DNA of 64,000 nt from CAVPTL01 sp963729195 (lineage in GTDB: Bacteria; Actinomycetota; Thermoleophilia; Gaiellales; JAICJC01): positions 124,001-188,000 of the forward strand of contig CAVSNF010000025.1 of assembly GCA_963729195.1 (NCBI GenBank). The letters are read 5' to 3'. The notes beneath the pieces are model-generated. The model searched no databases and was not told the origin of the DNA. It worked only from the letters and a program-made list of their open reading frames with translations. The position numbers and the translations under genes are program-made. Numbering within the stretch: position 1 is the stretch's first letter; every line of letters begins with the position of its first letter. Of the stretch, positions 45,641 to 56,936 are shown one piece after another.

Positions 45641-46164
45641 CCTCTATTCATCACACCCACCACCTGCAGCCACTCCGGCTCGGGCTGGGGATTGACCTCG
45701 ATCCGCATGCCGAGCTTTCGCATCACGCTGATCGAGGCGAGGTTAGAGTGGTCGGTGGTGGCCACGATGCGGGCCAGCTTCAGCTGCTCGAAGCCGTACG
45801 CGATCAGTGCCGCAGCCGCCTCTCCGGCATACCCCTGGCCGCGCTCGGCGGGCGCCGTTTCCCAGTAAAGGCCGACCTCCGGGCGAAAGCGATCGGGATC
45901 GCCGCCATCGCCGAGGCCGGGGATCAGTCCGAACGGCGCCAGGCGCGGCACCAGCCCCACCAGGCCGACCAGCTCGCCGTCGCTACGCCGCTCCACGGCC
46001 CGGTCGCCGTAGGGCGGCTGCTTCAGATTCGCACGCTGGACGTATCCCGCCACCGTCCACTCGAGCCACCGGTCACGCGGCTCTCCCACGACTCGCTGGA
46101 CGCTGCCCGCGTCGGCTTCTGTCAGTTCACGCACCCGCAACCGGTCGGTCTCAAGCGACGGCAT
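45634..46164 (-). CDS. GNAT-family N-acetyltransferase
   Basis: 176 residues, intact. The RimJ/RimL-like pattern starts LETDRLRVRELTEADAGSVQ. The acetyl-CoA loop is ERGQGYAGEAAAALIAYGFE, followed by LARIVATTDHSNLASISVMR and KLGM. It may acetylate a protein N-terminus or a small amine. The ATG at 46164 overlaps the stop of the upstream gene (TGATG); another ATG is one codon earlier. Its TAA stop is inside the palindromic repeat shared with dus. Confidence 0.85.
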   Translation of the reverse strand: MPSLETDRLRVRELTEADAGSVQRVVGEPRDRWLEWTVAGYVQRANLKQPPYGDRAVERRSDGELVGLVGLVPRLAPFGLIPGLGDGGDPDRFRPEVGLYWETAPAERGQGYAGEAAAALIAYGFEQLKLARIVATTDHSNLASISVMRKLGMRIEVNPQPEPEWLQVVGVMNRGE

Positions 46165-46924
46165 CATCGGCAAACCTCCAGCCGATCGATCTGGCTGGCC
46201 ACCGGGGCACCTCGGAATCGTCCCTCCCAGTACTCGCCTTCGCGGACGAAACCGCTGTAGAGCGAAAGCCAGGAGTCCGACGGCGGCGGCGGCCTCCAAC
46301 TGGTCGGCCACCAATGGATCGAGCCCGTGGGCCAGATCGCTGATGTCCGTCCCCACCAGGCCGAAGCGGTCGATCGCCGCGAACATCTCCTCGATCCTGC
46401 AGCGTCAAGAGCGCGGCGCTCCACCTCGACACCGCCTGGGCCAGCTCGATCCCGATGGCGTTCAGCACCGGCGACGCCGCCGCACCCCAGCGAGGGTCGG
46501 CGACCAGCACCATCAGCCGCCGGCGCTGGTGCGGTTGCGGGAATCTCCGCCAGCTCGGCGGCGTGGGCATCGATCGCCGGCCGGGCCACGTCCAGGCGCT
46601 GCTGGATCGGCGGTGACAGCTGCCCGCTGATCTCGGCGATGCCGACCAGCTCGAGCATCGTCACCCACGCCTCGCGCAGCCGAAGTGAAACTCGCCGGCC
46701 GCCACCCGCCCGATCACACGCCAGCGCCCCGCCTCCCGGCGGCGGACGTAGGCATCAACGCCGTAGGCGGTCATCAGCAGCAACAGGAATCCACCAACCA
46801 CCGCAGCCCACAGGGGATGCTCGACCCAGAAGTCCTGCCAGAACCCGACCGGCCAGTCGCTCGCCAAGAGCACCACCGTCAGCACCAGGGTCGCGCCAAA
46901 TCCCCCGAGCCTGAGCTTCCCCAT
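46164..46924 (-). CDS. Membrane-anchored protein of unknown function, frameshifted
   Basis: About 253 residues after correcting at least three one-base shifts (about 46685, 46520 and 46400-46280). Two N-terminal membrane spans (FGATLVLTVVLLASDWPV and PLWAAVVGGFLLLLMTAYGV) are followed by a long soluble helical part (AEISGQLSPPIQQRLDVARP, NAIGIELAQAVSRWSAALLT, LADQLEAAAAVGLLAF-type segments) ending DRLEVCR. Read uncorrected it looks like two small genes. A -10 TATCAT seven bases before the ATG supports the start. No family recognised. Confidence 0.55.
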
Positions 46925-46939
46925 CCGCGCGATGATAGG

Positions 46940-46968
46940 TGAATAACGGTGCCAGGCACCGTTATTCA
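46940..46968. repeat. Palindromic repeat, copy 6
   Basis: Central A version. Unlike most copies it lies between two divergent gene starts: the membrane protein (ATG 46924, -10 TATCAT at 46937-46932) and the PhyH-type gene (ATG 46983). It fills half of this 58-base promoter gap. Confidence 0.95.
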
Positions 46969-46982
46969 CGACTGCTCTGAGC

Positions 46983-47772
46983 ATGGGCAGAGTGGACGAC
47001 TTTCAACGGGACGGGGCGGTGGTGGTGCGCGCAGCGTTCACGCCCGAGGAGGTCGAGAGGTCACGCGCGGCATCGAGCGGAATCTGGCCGAGCCCAGCCC
47101 TCGGGCGCTGGTGGCCTCGCGGGATGACGATCCCGGCACGGTTCTTCGAGGACTTCTGCAACTGGAGCCGCTTCTCCGAGCTCGAGCAGGTGATTCGGGA
47201 GAGTCACGCGGCCGCGATCGCCGGGCGAACTGACGCGCAGCTCGCAGATCCGCCTCTACCACGATCACGTGCTGGTGAAAGAGGCGGCCACCCGCCAGCC
47301 GACCCCCTGGCACCAGGATCAGCCCTACTACAACGTGGAGGGCAGCCAGACCTGCAGCGTGTGGATGCCGGTCGATCCGGTGCCGCGATCGGCCACGCTC
47401 GAGTTCGTGGCCGGCTCCCACCTGGGGCCGTGGCTGATGCCGCGAACGTTCATGGACGGCCAGGCCAGCTGGTTCCCCGAGGGCGCGCTGGCCGACCTGC
47501 CCGACATCGAGGCCGACCGCAGCGCCTTCCCGATCATCGGGTGGGAGCTGGAGCCGGGCGATGCCGTCTTCTTCAACATGCTGACGCTGCACGCCTCGGG
47601 CCCCAGCAGCGGCCTTCGGCGTGCCTTCTCGATCCGCTTCATCGGCGACGACGTGACCCACGCGCCGCGGGGCTGGAAGACCTCACCCGAGTTCCCCGGC
47701 CTGGCCGAGCGGCTGCCGGCGGGCGCCGCAATGGACGACGAGCTGTTCCCGGTCGTGTGGGAGCGGCGCTAG
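46983..47772 (+). CDS. Phytanoyl-CoA dioxygenase (PhyH)-family protein, frameshifted
   Basis: About 262 residues. It begins MGRVDDFQRDGAVVVRAAFT. The metal triad is visible as TPWHQDQPYYNVEGSQ (HxD) and the distal histidine in FFNMLTLHASGPSSG, with the 2-oxoglutarate arginine in SGLRRAFSIRFIGDD. Breaks near 47055, 47120 and 47230. Such Fe(II)/2-oxoglutarate enzymes hydroxylate diverse small molecules; the true substrate is unknown. The stop overlaps the convergent coaX stop by three bases. Confidence 0.78.
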
Positions 47773-48475
47773 ACGCTGCCGGCGCCGAGCAGCGCCAACC
47801 CGCGCAGCGTCAGCCACGGATCGACCTGCGAGACGGTGCGGCAGTGCGGAGCGACCACGCTCCGAGTGCCCGCCGGTCGCCACCACCGGCAGCTCCGCGC
47901 CCAGCTCGTCCCGAAACCGCGTGACCAGGCCGTCCACCATGCGCGGCGTGCCCGAACACCGCCCCGGAGCGGATGGCCTCGGCGGTGTCGCGCTGCGATG
48001 GCATCGGTCGGAGCGCCGGAGCTCGATCACGGGTAGTCGATCGGCGCGCTCGGTCAGCGCCGCCACCGAGATGCCGATCCCCGGGGCAATCGCGCCCCCC
48101 GCCCACTCGCCGGACGAGGACACCACGTCCACCGTGGTTGCGGTGCCCATGTCGACGACGATGCACGGCCCGCCCACCAGCGCGAACGCAGCCGCCGCGT
48201 CGGCCAGCCGGTCAGCTCCCACCGGCGCGGCGCGAGCACCACGATCGGCGGGCGGCCGGTCAGCTCGGTCACAACCGCGTGGTAGCCCGGCATCGAGTGC
48301 GCGGCCGCGCGGTCGCGACCACCACGCCGTCGACGCCGTCGCCGATCAGCACCCCCACCAGCTCGCGATCGGCATGATCATGGTCGGTGGGGATCCGCCG
48401 GTGGGCGATCAACTCGTCGCCGTCGAACAGGCCCGCGACCGTGTCCGAGTTGCCGGCGTCGATGACCAGCAGCAC
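47769..48475 (-). CDS. coaX: Type III pantothenate kinase, frameshifted
   Basis: First step of coenzyme A synthesis. MLLVIDAGNSDTVAGLFDGD is the phosphate-1 motif, PPIVVLAPRR and the DRLAD segment follow, and CIVVDMGTATTVDVVSSSGE is the phosphate-2 motif. GGAIAPGIGISVAALTERAD and a terminal DPWLTLRGLALLGAGSV complete the fold. At least four one-base shifts break it (about 48300, 48225, 47960, 47865). About 235 residues. The start is a GTG at 48475. No coaA-type kinase is in the window. Confidence 0.82.
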
Positions 48476-48484
48476 CGCGGCCGG

Positions 48485-48823
48485 CTAGTCGTCCGACAGT
48501 TCGAAGCCGGGCGGCAGCACGGTGTCGATCGTGCCTTCGGGCCGCAGCTCCTCGACCGTCACGTCCTGGGTGGTGTGCACCTCCGCCCGCGGGATGATGC
48601 GGCTGGGCCGGTTCTTGTCCCACACCCACACGTCCTCCATCGACAGGTGCACCATCGGGTAGGCGGTGGTGTGCTGGGACTCCATCACCAGCCGGTTGCA
48701 CAGGTACGTGGCCTCGGCCGTGAGCACGCAGTAGCGAAACATCCCGAAGACGGTTGCGTATTCGCGTTTCAGCCGGAGCTCAAGCTCGGCGTCGAACTCC
48801 TCGAGGTCCTCGAGAAACGACAT
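48485..48823 (-). CDS. DUF2469-family protein
   Basis: 112 residues, intact: MSFLEDLEEFDAELELRLKR, then REYATVFGMFRYCVLTAEAT and YLCNRLVMESQHTTAY, ending in an acidic tail. The pattern fits DUF2469, a small actinobacterial family of unknown function. A -10 TAGACT six bases before the ATG suggests a leaderless mRNA. It lies directly upstream of coaX with a 9-base gap. Confidence 0.7.
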   Translation of the reverse strand: MSFLEDLEEFDAELELRLKREYATVFGMFRYCVLTAEATYLCNRLVMESQHTTAYPMVHLSMEDVWVWDKNRPSRIIPRAEVHTTQDVTVEELRPEGTIDTVLPPGFELSDD

Positions 48824-48864
48824 GCTCCAAGTCTACGCATAAATGCGGCGGTCGCGCACGCCGA

Positions 48865-49333
48865 TCACACCCGTTCGACGCCCTGCGGCTCGATCTGCGA
48901 CAGCCAGTCCTCGGCGGTGCGGCCGCGGATGATCGTCTCGGGCGCGATGTCGACCAGCGGCCGCAGCACGAACTCGCGCTCGTGGGCGCGGGGATGCGGC
49001 AGCTCCAGCGCGGGATCGTCGGACTCGACACCGTCGTACCAGATCAGGTCGAGATCGAGCGTGCGCGGCCCCCAGCGCCGGTCGCGCACCCGGCCGAACT
49101 CGGCCTCGATCCGCTGCAATCCGGCGAGCAGCTCGGCGGGAGTCAGCGACGGTCTCGAGCTCGGCCACCAGGTTGAGGAAGTCGGGCTGATCGGTCACTC
49201 CCGATCGGGGCGGTGCGATAGGTCGGCGACACCGCCCGGACGTCCCCGAGACGCTCGCAGGCACGCACTGCCCGGGGCAGCGTGTCCGCAGGATCCCCGA
49301 GGTTCGCGCCGAATCCTACGAGCGCAACAGTCA
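48865..49333 (-). CDS. folK: 2-amino-4-hydroxy-6-hydroxymethyldihydropteridine pyrophosphokinase, frameshifted
   Basis: Folate pathway enzyme moving pyrophosphate from ATP to the pterin. VTVALVGFGANLGDPADTLP is the N-terminal signature. RDRRWGPRTLDLDLIWYDGV is the HPPK signature with the metal aspartates. LELPHPRAHEREFVLRPLVD is the conserved C-terminal loop. Breaks near 49200 and 49145. About 155 residues. GTG at 49333 is the start. It is separated from folP-folB here by a regulator gene and a membrane-protein gene. Confidence 0.88.
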
Positions 49334-49452
49334 CCCGATGGGGTGCACTTTCCTTCGCGACCTTAACAATTTGCTCATCTTTGCCGATGCTCGCTGGGGG
49401 ACGGCTTTTCGCGGGCCGTACCAAAGCTCCCACGCTCTGACGAAGGATGACC

Positions 49453-49761
49453 ATGTCGACCCTCATGGAATTGACCGTCGTGCTCCTGATCTGTCCGGCC
49501 GCCCTCGCCACGTGGGCCGACGCACGGTACCCCAAGCTGCGGCCGCGCGAGATCCGGCGCACCACCATCCACCTCGGCATGACCGGCCTGATCGCGTTCG
49601 TGGCGATGAAGCCGCTGCTGAGCGAGATCTTCCAGCTGCTGTCCGGCCCCGCCGGGCGCGCAACCGCGCTGTGCATCTCCTGCATCGCCATCACGTACTG
49701 CCTGATGGTGTCGCTGTGGGTCGTGCGGCTCGCAACCGAGACCGCTCGCACCCGCCGCTAA
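49453..49761 (+). CDS. Small membrane protein of unknown function
   Basis: 102 residues with three hydrophobic stretches (ELTVVLLICPAALATWADAR, HLGMTGLIAFVAMKPLL, CISCIAITYCLMVSLWVVRL). The ATG at 49453 is chosen over 49447 because GAAGGA sits five bases before it. It is on the opposite strand to its fol neighbours and converges on the response-regulator gene with a palindromic repeat between. No recognised family. The gap 49334-49452 shows no other signal. Confidence 0.65.
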   Translation: MSTLMELTVVLLICPAALATWADARYPKLRPREIRRTTIHLGMTGLIAFVAMKPLLSEIFQLLSGPAGRATALCISCIAITYCLMVSLWVVRLATETARTRR

Positions 49762-49769
49762 GCTCGGCG

Positions 49770-49798
49770 TGAATAACGGTGCCTGGCACCGTTATTCA
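49770..49798. repeat. Palindromic repeat, copy 7
   Basis: Standard arms, central T. The TAA stop (49794-49792) of the minus-strand response regulator is inside it once that gene's frameshift is corrected. The raw frame also stops here, at TGA 49798-49796. The convergent plus gene ends eight bases before it. Confidence 0.95.
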
Positions 49799-50458
49799 CG
49801 CCGTGTGCCGACCTGGTGGAGGGCCGCGGCGGCTTCGGCTCGCGTGCGGGCGTTGAGCTTGCGCAGGATCGCCTTGACGTGCCAGCGCACCGTCTCGGGC
49901 GACAGGTACAGCTCGGCGGCGATCTGCCCGGTGGTGTAGCCGCTGGCGATCAGCCGCAGGATCTCGAGCTGGCGGGGGGTCAGCTTCTCGCGCTGCTGGC
50001 GGCCGTGGAGCCAGCTCCAAGCGCTGCTCAGCGCCGCGCACCTCGTCCAGCAGGTAGGACACCATCCGGCGTGACACCGCCGCCTCGCCGCCGACCACGC
50101 CCACGATCGCCTCGGCCAGCCGGTCGGGCGCCTGATCCTTGGTGAGGTAGCCGACCGCGCCGGCCCGCACCGCCGCCAGCATCACCTGCGGGTCGTGCGA
50201 CTCCGACAGCATCACGACCTTGACTCCTCCGCCCACGGCGTCCAGCAGCCGACGGGTGGCGAGGATGCCGCTGCCGTCCTTCAGCTCGAGGTCCATCAGC
50301 ACCACATCGGGACGCAGGCGCACACCCCGCTCGATCGTCTCCAGCACGCTCGAGGCGGTGCCCACGACCTTCATGCCGGCGCCCTCGAGCAGCGTGATCA
50401 GCCCCCGCCGAAAGAGCGGGTGATCGTCAACAACAACAATCCGGATGGGAGCCCCCAT
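49792..50458 (-). CDS. NarL/LuxR-family response regulator, frameshifted
   Basis: About 221 residues. The receiver domain is RIVVVDDHPLFRRGLITLLE, VVLMDLELKDGSG (phospho-aspartate), MLSESHD and YLTKDQAPDRL. After a one-base shift near 50025 the LuxR HTH appears: LTPRQLEILRLIASGYTTGQ, IAAELYLSPETVRWHVKAIL and RKLNARTRAEAAAAL. No kinase gene is adjacent, so it is an orphan here. The corrected end is GTRRE with TAA in the palindrome. ATG at 50458. Confidence 0.88.
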
Positions 50459-50479
50459 TGGTTCAGTTATACGTGGGTT

Positions 50480-50843
50480 TCAGCGGGCGCGCGAGACGGT
50501 GACGGCGACGTGATCGAACGCGATGCTCGATCGGCGCATCGGGCTTGGCCACCCGCACCGTGACCTCATCCACCGGGAACTCCGCCAAGAGCGCCGTGCA
50601 GACCACGTCGGCGACCTTCTCGATCAGGTTGTAGGGGCCACCGCTGACGAGCTCGACAACCCGATCGCACACCGCCCCGTAATCGACGGTGCCGGCGAGA
50701 TCGTCGTTTCGCCCGGATTCGGCGTCGCTGGCGCGCAGGGTCACGTCGATCACGAACCGCTGCCCATCGCGGCGCTCGTGCTCGAACACGCCGTGGTGGG
50801 CGAACACCTCCAGCCCTCGGATCTCGATCAGCGGGCCGCTCAT
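50480..50843 (-). CDS. folB: Dihydroneopterin aldolase, frameshifted at its end
   Basis: Folate pathway. LIEIRGLEVFAHHGVFEHER contains the conserved HGVxxxE active-site strand. RFVIDVTLRASDAESGRNDD, LAGTVDYGAVCDRVVELVSG, YNLIEKVADVVCTALLAEFP and VRVAKPDAPIEH are standard. An extra base near 50515 alters the last dozen codons; corrected, it ends FDHVAVTVSRAR. About 120 residues. ATG overlaps the folP stop (ATGA). Confidence 0.92.
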
Positions 50844-51659
50844 CCGTCGTCCCGGATCGCGGCCTCGACGGCCAGCCCGTGGCGCATGGCACGCACGTCA
50901 TGCACCCGCACCATCCACGCACCGGCCCGCACGGCGGCCAGGCTGGCCACCAGCGAGGCCGCCCCTCGGTCGCCCTCGTCCGCCCCGGTGAGCGCCCCCA
51001 GGAAGCGCTTGCGCGACACCCCGACCACGACCGGGTAGCCCAGCGCGACGATCTCGTCCAGCCGCCGCAGCAGCTCGAGGTTGTGCGCGAGCGTCTTGCC
51101 GAACCCGATGCCGGGATCCACGCAGATCCGGTCGGCCTGGACGCCCTGCGCGCACGCCCACTCCGCCCGCTCGCCCAGGAATCCGGCGACCTCTTCGACC
51201 ACGGCGCCGTAGCGGGGGTCGTGCTGCATCGTGCGCGGCTCGCCCAGCATGTGCATCAGGCACACCGGCACCCCGGCGGCGGCGACCACCTCCACCATCC
51301 GCGGATCGCCGCGCAGCGCCGTCACGTCGTTGACGAAGCTCGCTCCCGCAGCCAGCGCCGCCTCGGCGACGTCGGCCTTCATCGTGTCGATCGAGATCGG
51401 CACGTCGGTCAGCCGCCGCGATCCCCTCGATCACCGGGACGACCCGCCGAAGCTCCTCGGCGAGCGCCACCGGCTGCGCGCCCGGGCGGGTCGACTCGCC
51501 GCCGACGTCGATCAGATCGGCGCCCTCGGTCGCCAGCCGCCCGGCGTGGGCGATCGCCGCCGAGGCGTCCAGGAACTCACCCCCGTCCGAGAAGGAGTCG
51601 GGCGTGACGTTGACGATGCCCATCACCGCGGGGCCGGGGAACCGATCCAGAACGCTCAT
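50840..51659 (-). CDS. folP: Dihydropteroate synthase, frameshifted once
   Basis: Folate pathway, target of sulfonamides. VMGIVNVTPDSFSDGGEFLD is the first DHPS signature, EGADLIDVGGESTRPGAQPV the second (pterin loop), and then after a shift near 51418 ISIDTMKADVAEAALAAGAS, ICVDPGIGFGKTLAHNLELL and VVVGVSRKRFLGALTG. About 273 residues. ATG at 51659 (MSVLDRFPGPAV) is chosen; an in-frame upstream ATG is four codons earlier. It overlaps folB by four bases. Confidence 0.93.
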
Positions 51660-51728
51660 CGGTCGGGACACTACCGACGGGGGCGCCGGGGCGGGCAGCT
51701 CGCCCCGACGCTCTCGTGGGCGAGGGGG

Positions 51729-53171
51729 CTATCTGAACGACAGGGCGGTCGCCTCGGGGATATCGCGCTCCCAGTGGTTGGCGCTGTCGAACGTCCATCC
51801 GTGGGAGGGGCTGAGCCCGGGAACCAGCAGCTCGGTGGAAGAGTTGTTGTCGAAGCCGATCGCGTCGCGGGCGCCCAGCTGGCGCAACATCGACGTCCAC
51901 TGCCACCCGTACACACCCGAGTCTGCCGACCCGGTGATCAGCATCGATCCCCAGCCGTTGGTGCCCATCATCACCGCCGGCCGCCAGAACCGGCCGCACC
52001 ACTGGTAGCAGGGGTTGTGATCCATCATCGGCGGATCCGCCCAGGGGGTCGTGTAGCGAGCGACGCCGTTTTTGACCAGCAGCGGCTTGCCGCCCATCAC
52101 CTCGGCGACGTGCGCCCACTTGGCGGAGTCGACTGCAACCTTCACGGTCGGCGGCCGGCGCGGCCGCAGCATCCTCCAGGCCGGTGGCGGCGAAGCGGCC
52201 GGCACGCGCCACCAGCAGCGCCTGGCCGGTGTGCAGCGTGATCGACGTGCCCGCCGGGACAGACGCCGGTCGCACAGACGGTCGTTCGAGATCGGCAGGA
52301 GCAGCGAACGAGTCGCCACTCCGCGCTCACCGAACCGGAAGCCCGACCACCGTCTCCTTGGCCGAGGTCGAGGTGTTGGTGGGATTGTGGTAGCCGGTCT
52401 TGCTGCCACGCAGCATCGAGCGCAAACGGGCTGGGAGCAGCCGCACTGCCCAGCACCACTCCGATCATGCCCGACGGGATCTTGAAGGCGACATTGTGGG
52501 CGGTCGCCACCGCCACCTGATCGCCCGGCAGGTCGCCCGGCCTTCGAGGCCAGAGTGCGCGGGAGACGGCACGAAGCTGCCGATGGTGGTCGAGCCCGCC
52601 GTGGGGCAGTGAGATGTTGGTGGGAACCGCCCGCGGGTTGCCGAACACCATCCCGCCGGGCTGGCCGCCCAGGCCTTTGGTCTCGTAGCCAACGCCGGGG
52701 CCTCCCCAGCCGAACGCGTCGACCGTGCGCGCTCGCACCAGCATTCCGCTGGGGTAGCCGCCGTACCAGCCGTTGTAGCCGAAGAAATCGCCGTTGAGGG
52801 CACCCACGAGGCCCTTGGGGCCGCTGCGCGTCCAGCTGGAGATGGTGGCCAGGGCGATCGACCCCACCGGGCTCAGCGGGCGCAGCGCTTCCGCGTCCAG
52901 GTGAACGTGCGGGTCGCCCACCTTCCAGGACAGCTGGTAGATGTTCTGCGACGGGCCGCCGCGGATGCGCGGCGTGCAGTCGGGTGAGCGTGACCACGGG
53001 GTGTCCGCCGGCGCGCCGCAGCGTCTTCACGCAGGGCGAAGACGCGCAGCTCAACTTGGTGATGGGCCCACTACCGTGAAGGGTCAGCGGCCCGGCCGCC
53101 GCGCCCGGCGCAAACGCCAGCAGCGCGACAGCCGGGGCCGCAAGCACGACCCCCCTGCCTCGAAATCGCAT
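51729..53171 (-). CDS. Secreted phosphodiester glycosidase (NAGPA/DUF2233)-like protein, frameshifted
   Basis: Signal peptide (RGVVLAAPAVALLAFAPGAA), then after several shifts LVGALNGDFFGYNGWYGGYP (the NGxFF motif of the family), GMVFGNPRAVPTNISL, and a C-terminal MMGTNGWGSMLITGSADSGV with DAIGFDNNSSTELLV. The last resembles the FDGGxSxxL motif but with asparagines. The family cleaves phosphodiester-linked sugars or acts on cell-wall polymers. At least four shifts (about 52980, 52560, 52400, 52150). About 480 residues. It is unusual between ftsH and folP. Confidence 0.65.
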   Translation of the reverse strand: MRFRGRGVVLAAPAVALLAFAPGAAAGPLTLHGSGPITKLSCASSPCVKTLRRAGGHPVVTLTRLHAAHPRRPVAEHLPAVLEGGRPARSPGRGSAAPAEPGGVDRPGHHLQLDAQRPQGPRGCPQRRFLRLQRLVRRLPQRNAGASAHGRRVRLGRPRRWLRDQRPGRPARRDGVRQPAGGSHQHLTAPRRARPPSAASCRLPRTLASKAGRPAGRSGGGGDRPQCRLQDPVGHDRSGAGQCGCSQPVCARCCVAARPATTIPPTPRPRPRRRWSGFRFGERGVATRSLLLPISNDRLCDRRLSRRARRSRCTPARRCWWRVPAASPPPAWRMLRPRRPPTVKVAVDSAKWAHVAEVMGGKPLLVKNGVARYTTPWADPPMMDHNPCYQWCGRFWRPAVMMGTNGWGSMLITGSADSGVYGWQWTSMLRQLGARDAIGFDNNSSTELLVPGLSPSHGWTFDSANHWERDIPEATALSFR

Positions 53172-53293
53172 GAAAAGTCCGTCCTGAAGAAAACAAACGC
53201 GCTTTCCTACAATCGGCCGGCAGCGGCCGCAGTCTCACCTCCCTGAGGGGGATCCCGCTCCACCAAAGGGGTGATTAGGCGCGGTGCTGAGCG

Positions 53294-55257
<1,964 letters not shown>

Positions 55258-55431
55258 TTCGAATACCTCCCCCGGGAGCTGCTTCTAATGTCGTCCAGAG
55301 TGCGGCCGGGGAGCTCGCCCAATTACCCATCCCGGATGCTAGCACGGTGGATTTCCGCGTCATCGGCACTACGTCCACGCGTCTGAAGCGGATTGACGGC
55401 ATCTCACTCAAGGATGCCCGCAAAGTGCGAC
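55258..55431 (-). promoter_or_regulatory. ftsH promoter and leader
   Basis: TAGCAT (55341-55336) preceded by TGC on the minus strand is an extended -10. The leader would be about 70 bases, ending in the strong ribosome site GGGGGAGG (55273-55266). No other gene is seen between ftsH and hpt. Confidence 0.5.
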
Positions 55432-56007
55432 TTATGCGAGCCCGCCCACAATTTTCGTTTCATCCAGGGCTGCCACGTAGGGCAGGCTGCGGTAGCGCTC
55501 GGCGTAATCCAGCCCGTATCCGATGGCGAAACGGTTGGGGATCTCGAACCCGACGTAGCGGCATTCGATGTCTGCAACCCGTCGGTCGGGCTTGGTCAGA
55601 AGCGCACACACCTCCACCGATGCCGGGTTGCGCGCCTCCAGATTGCGCAGCAGATACGAGAGCGTCAGGCCGGAGTCGACGATGTCTTCGATCACGACCA
55701 CGTTGCGGCCCTCGATGCTGGCGTCGAGATCCTTGAGGATCCGCACCACCCCGGAGGAGTCGGTGCTGTTGCCGTAGCTGGAGACGGCCATGAAGTCGAT
55801 CTCGCAGGGAACCGTGAGGCGCCGGATCAGGTCGGCCATGAAGAACACCGCGCCCTTCAGCACTCCGATCAGCAGCAGGTCGGTATCCGCGTAGTCATGC
55901 GAGATCTCGGCACCGAGCTCGGCGATGCGGGCCTCGAGCGCTTCCTCCGTGACCAGCACCTCGGCGATCAAACTCTCGTGGCCGGCGTGCTCGAGGTCTG
56001 CGCTCAT
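55432..56007 (-). CDS. hpt: Hypoxanthine phosphoribosyltransferase
   Basis: 191 residues, intact. Purine salvage: hypoxanthine or guanine plus PRPP gives IMP or GMP. VLVTEEALEARIAELGAEIS is the usual N-terminal helix, LLLIGVLKGAVFFMADLIRR the LKG loop, and RNVVVIEDIVDSGLTLSYLL the PRPP-binding motif with two acidic residues. PNRFAIGYGLDYAERYRSLP is the C-terminal Mg loop. ATG at 56007 overlaps the tilS stop (ATGA); homologues begin about ten residues later. The tilS-hpt-ftsH order is conserved across many bacteria. Confidence 0.95.
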   Translation of the reverse strand: MSADLEHAGHESLIAEVLVTEEALEARIAELGAEISHDYADTDLLLIGVLKGAVFFMADLIRRLTVPCEIDFMAVSSYGNSTDSSGVVRILKDLDASIEGRNVVVIEDIVDSGLTLSYLLRNLEARNPASVEVCALLTKPDRRVADIECRYVGFEIPNRFAIGYGLDYAERYRSLPYVAALDETKIVGGLA

Positions 56008-56936
56008 CCCGAGTGAGGATACCGCGTCGGAGCAGCGAAGCTGAGGGTTCGGCGGTCGCGCACGGCTTCGAGATCACGCGCCAGCGACAGCCGCTCGACG
56101 CCCTTCGCCGCGCGTGGCCAGCTGTTCCAGCCTGCCGGTCAGCTCGCGAGGCAACCGCAGCGGGCGCCCGGCGGCGCGCTCCGCCGCGGCCCGCAGCACC
56201 ACCACCCGCAGGCCCGCGGGGCAGCTCGCGACAGCGAGTCGAGGTCGAGCTCGGTCGGTGACATGCTCCTCGGCCAGCTCGCTCAGCAGCTCGTCCAGCT
56301 CGGCCAGCAGCTCGGCGGTGCGGGCCAGGTTGACCTCTGCCCCGGGATGCACCCGGCGAAGTGCGGGCATCACTTCGTGCCGGATCAGGTTGCGGCGATG
56401 GAGCGTGTCCTGGTTGGTGGCGTCGAGCCGCGGCTCCAGCCCGCGCTGCCCACACCATGCCCGTGTCTCCTCGCGGTCACGGCACAGCAGCGGCCGCACC
56501 AGGTCGCCCTCGCGGGGGCGCATCGCCGCCGCCGCGCGGGGGCCGGACGACGACGCCAGCCGGTACAGCACCGTTTCGGCCTGATCGGACACCGTGTGCC
56601 CGGTCGCGATCACTCTGCCGTCGGCGTACTCGCGGGCGGCGCGGTAGCGCGCCTCGCGGGCGCGGGCTTCCAGATTGCCGCCGGGCGGCGACCTCCACCT
56701 CGACCACCGCCGCCCCCAGCGCGGCGCAGAACTCGGCGTCGGCACGTCCGGCACCGGCCACGCAGCCCGTGGTCGACGTGCAGCGCGTCGACTCGGTATC
56801 CGAGCTCGCTCATCAGCGTCCACAGGCACAGCGAGTCGGCGCCACCCGATACCAGCGCGACCAGCTCCTGTCCGGGTTCGAGCAGCCGACCGCCGGCGAT
56901 GTAGTCGGCAACTCGCTCAGGCAGGACGGCTGTCAC
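56004..56936 (-). CDS. tilS: tRNA(Ile)-lysidine synthetase, frameshifted
   Basis: Modifies the wobble cytidine of tRNA-Ile(CAU). ELVALVSGGADSLCLWTLMS is the PP-loop (SGGxDS), YRVDALHVDHGLRG the next strand with the conserved HVDHGLR, and then RVIATGHTVSDQAETVLYRL with the GHxxxDQxET motif, VRPLLCRDREETRAWCGQRG and RRNLIRHEVMPALRRVHPGA. Breaks near 56760, 56690 and 56110. About 310 residues. GTG at 56936 overlaps the upstream gene by 20 bases. The C-terminal part is short. Confidence 0.92.

Noticed and set aside
46661..46984. Two small genes (2-span protein and helical protein) in 46164-46924
   Set aside because: The frames join as GEFHFG-LREAWVTMLELV after a single-base correction near 46685, and the second piece has no promoter or ribosome site of its own.
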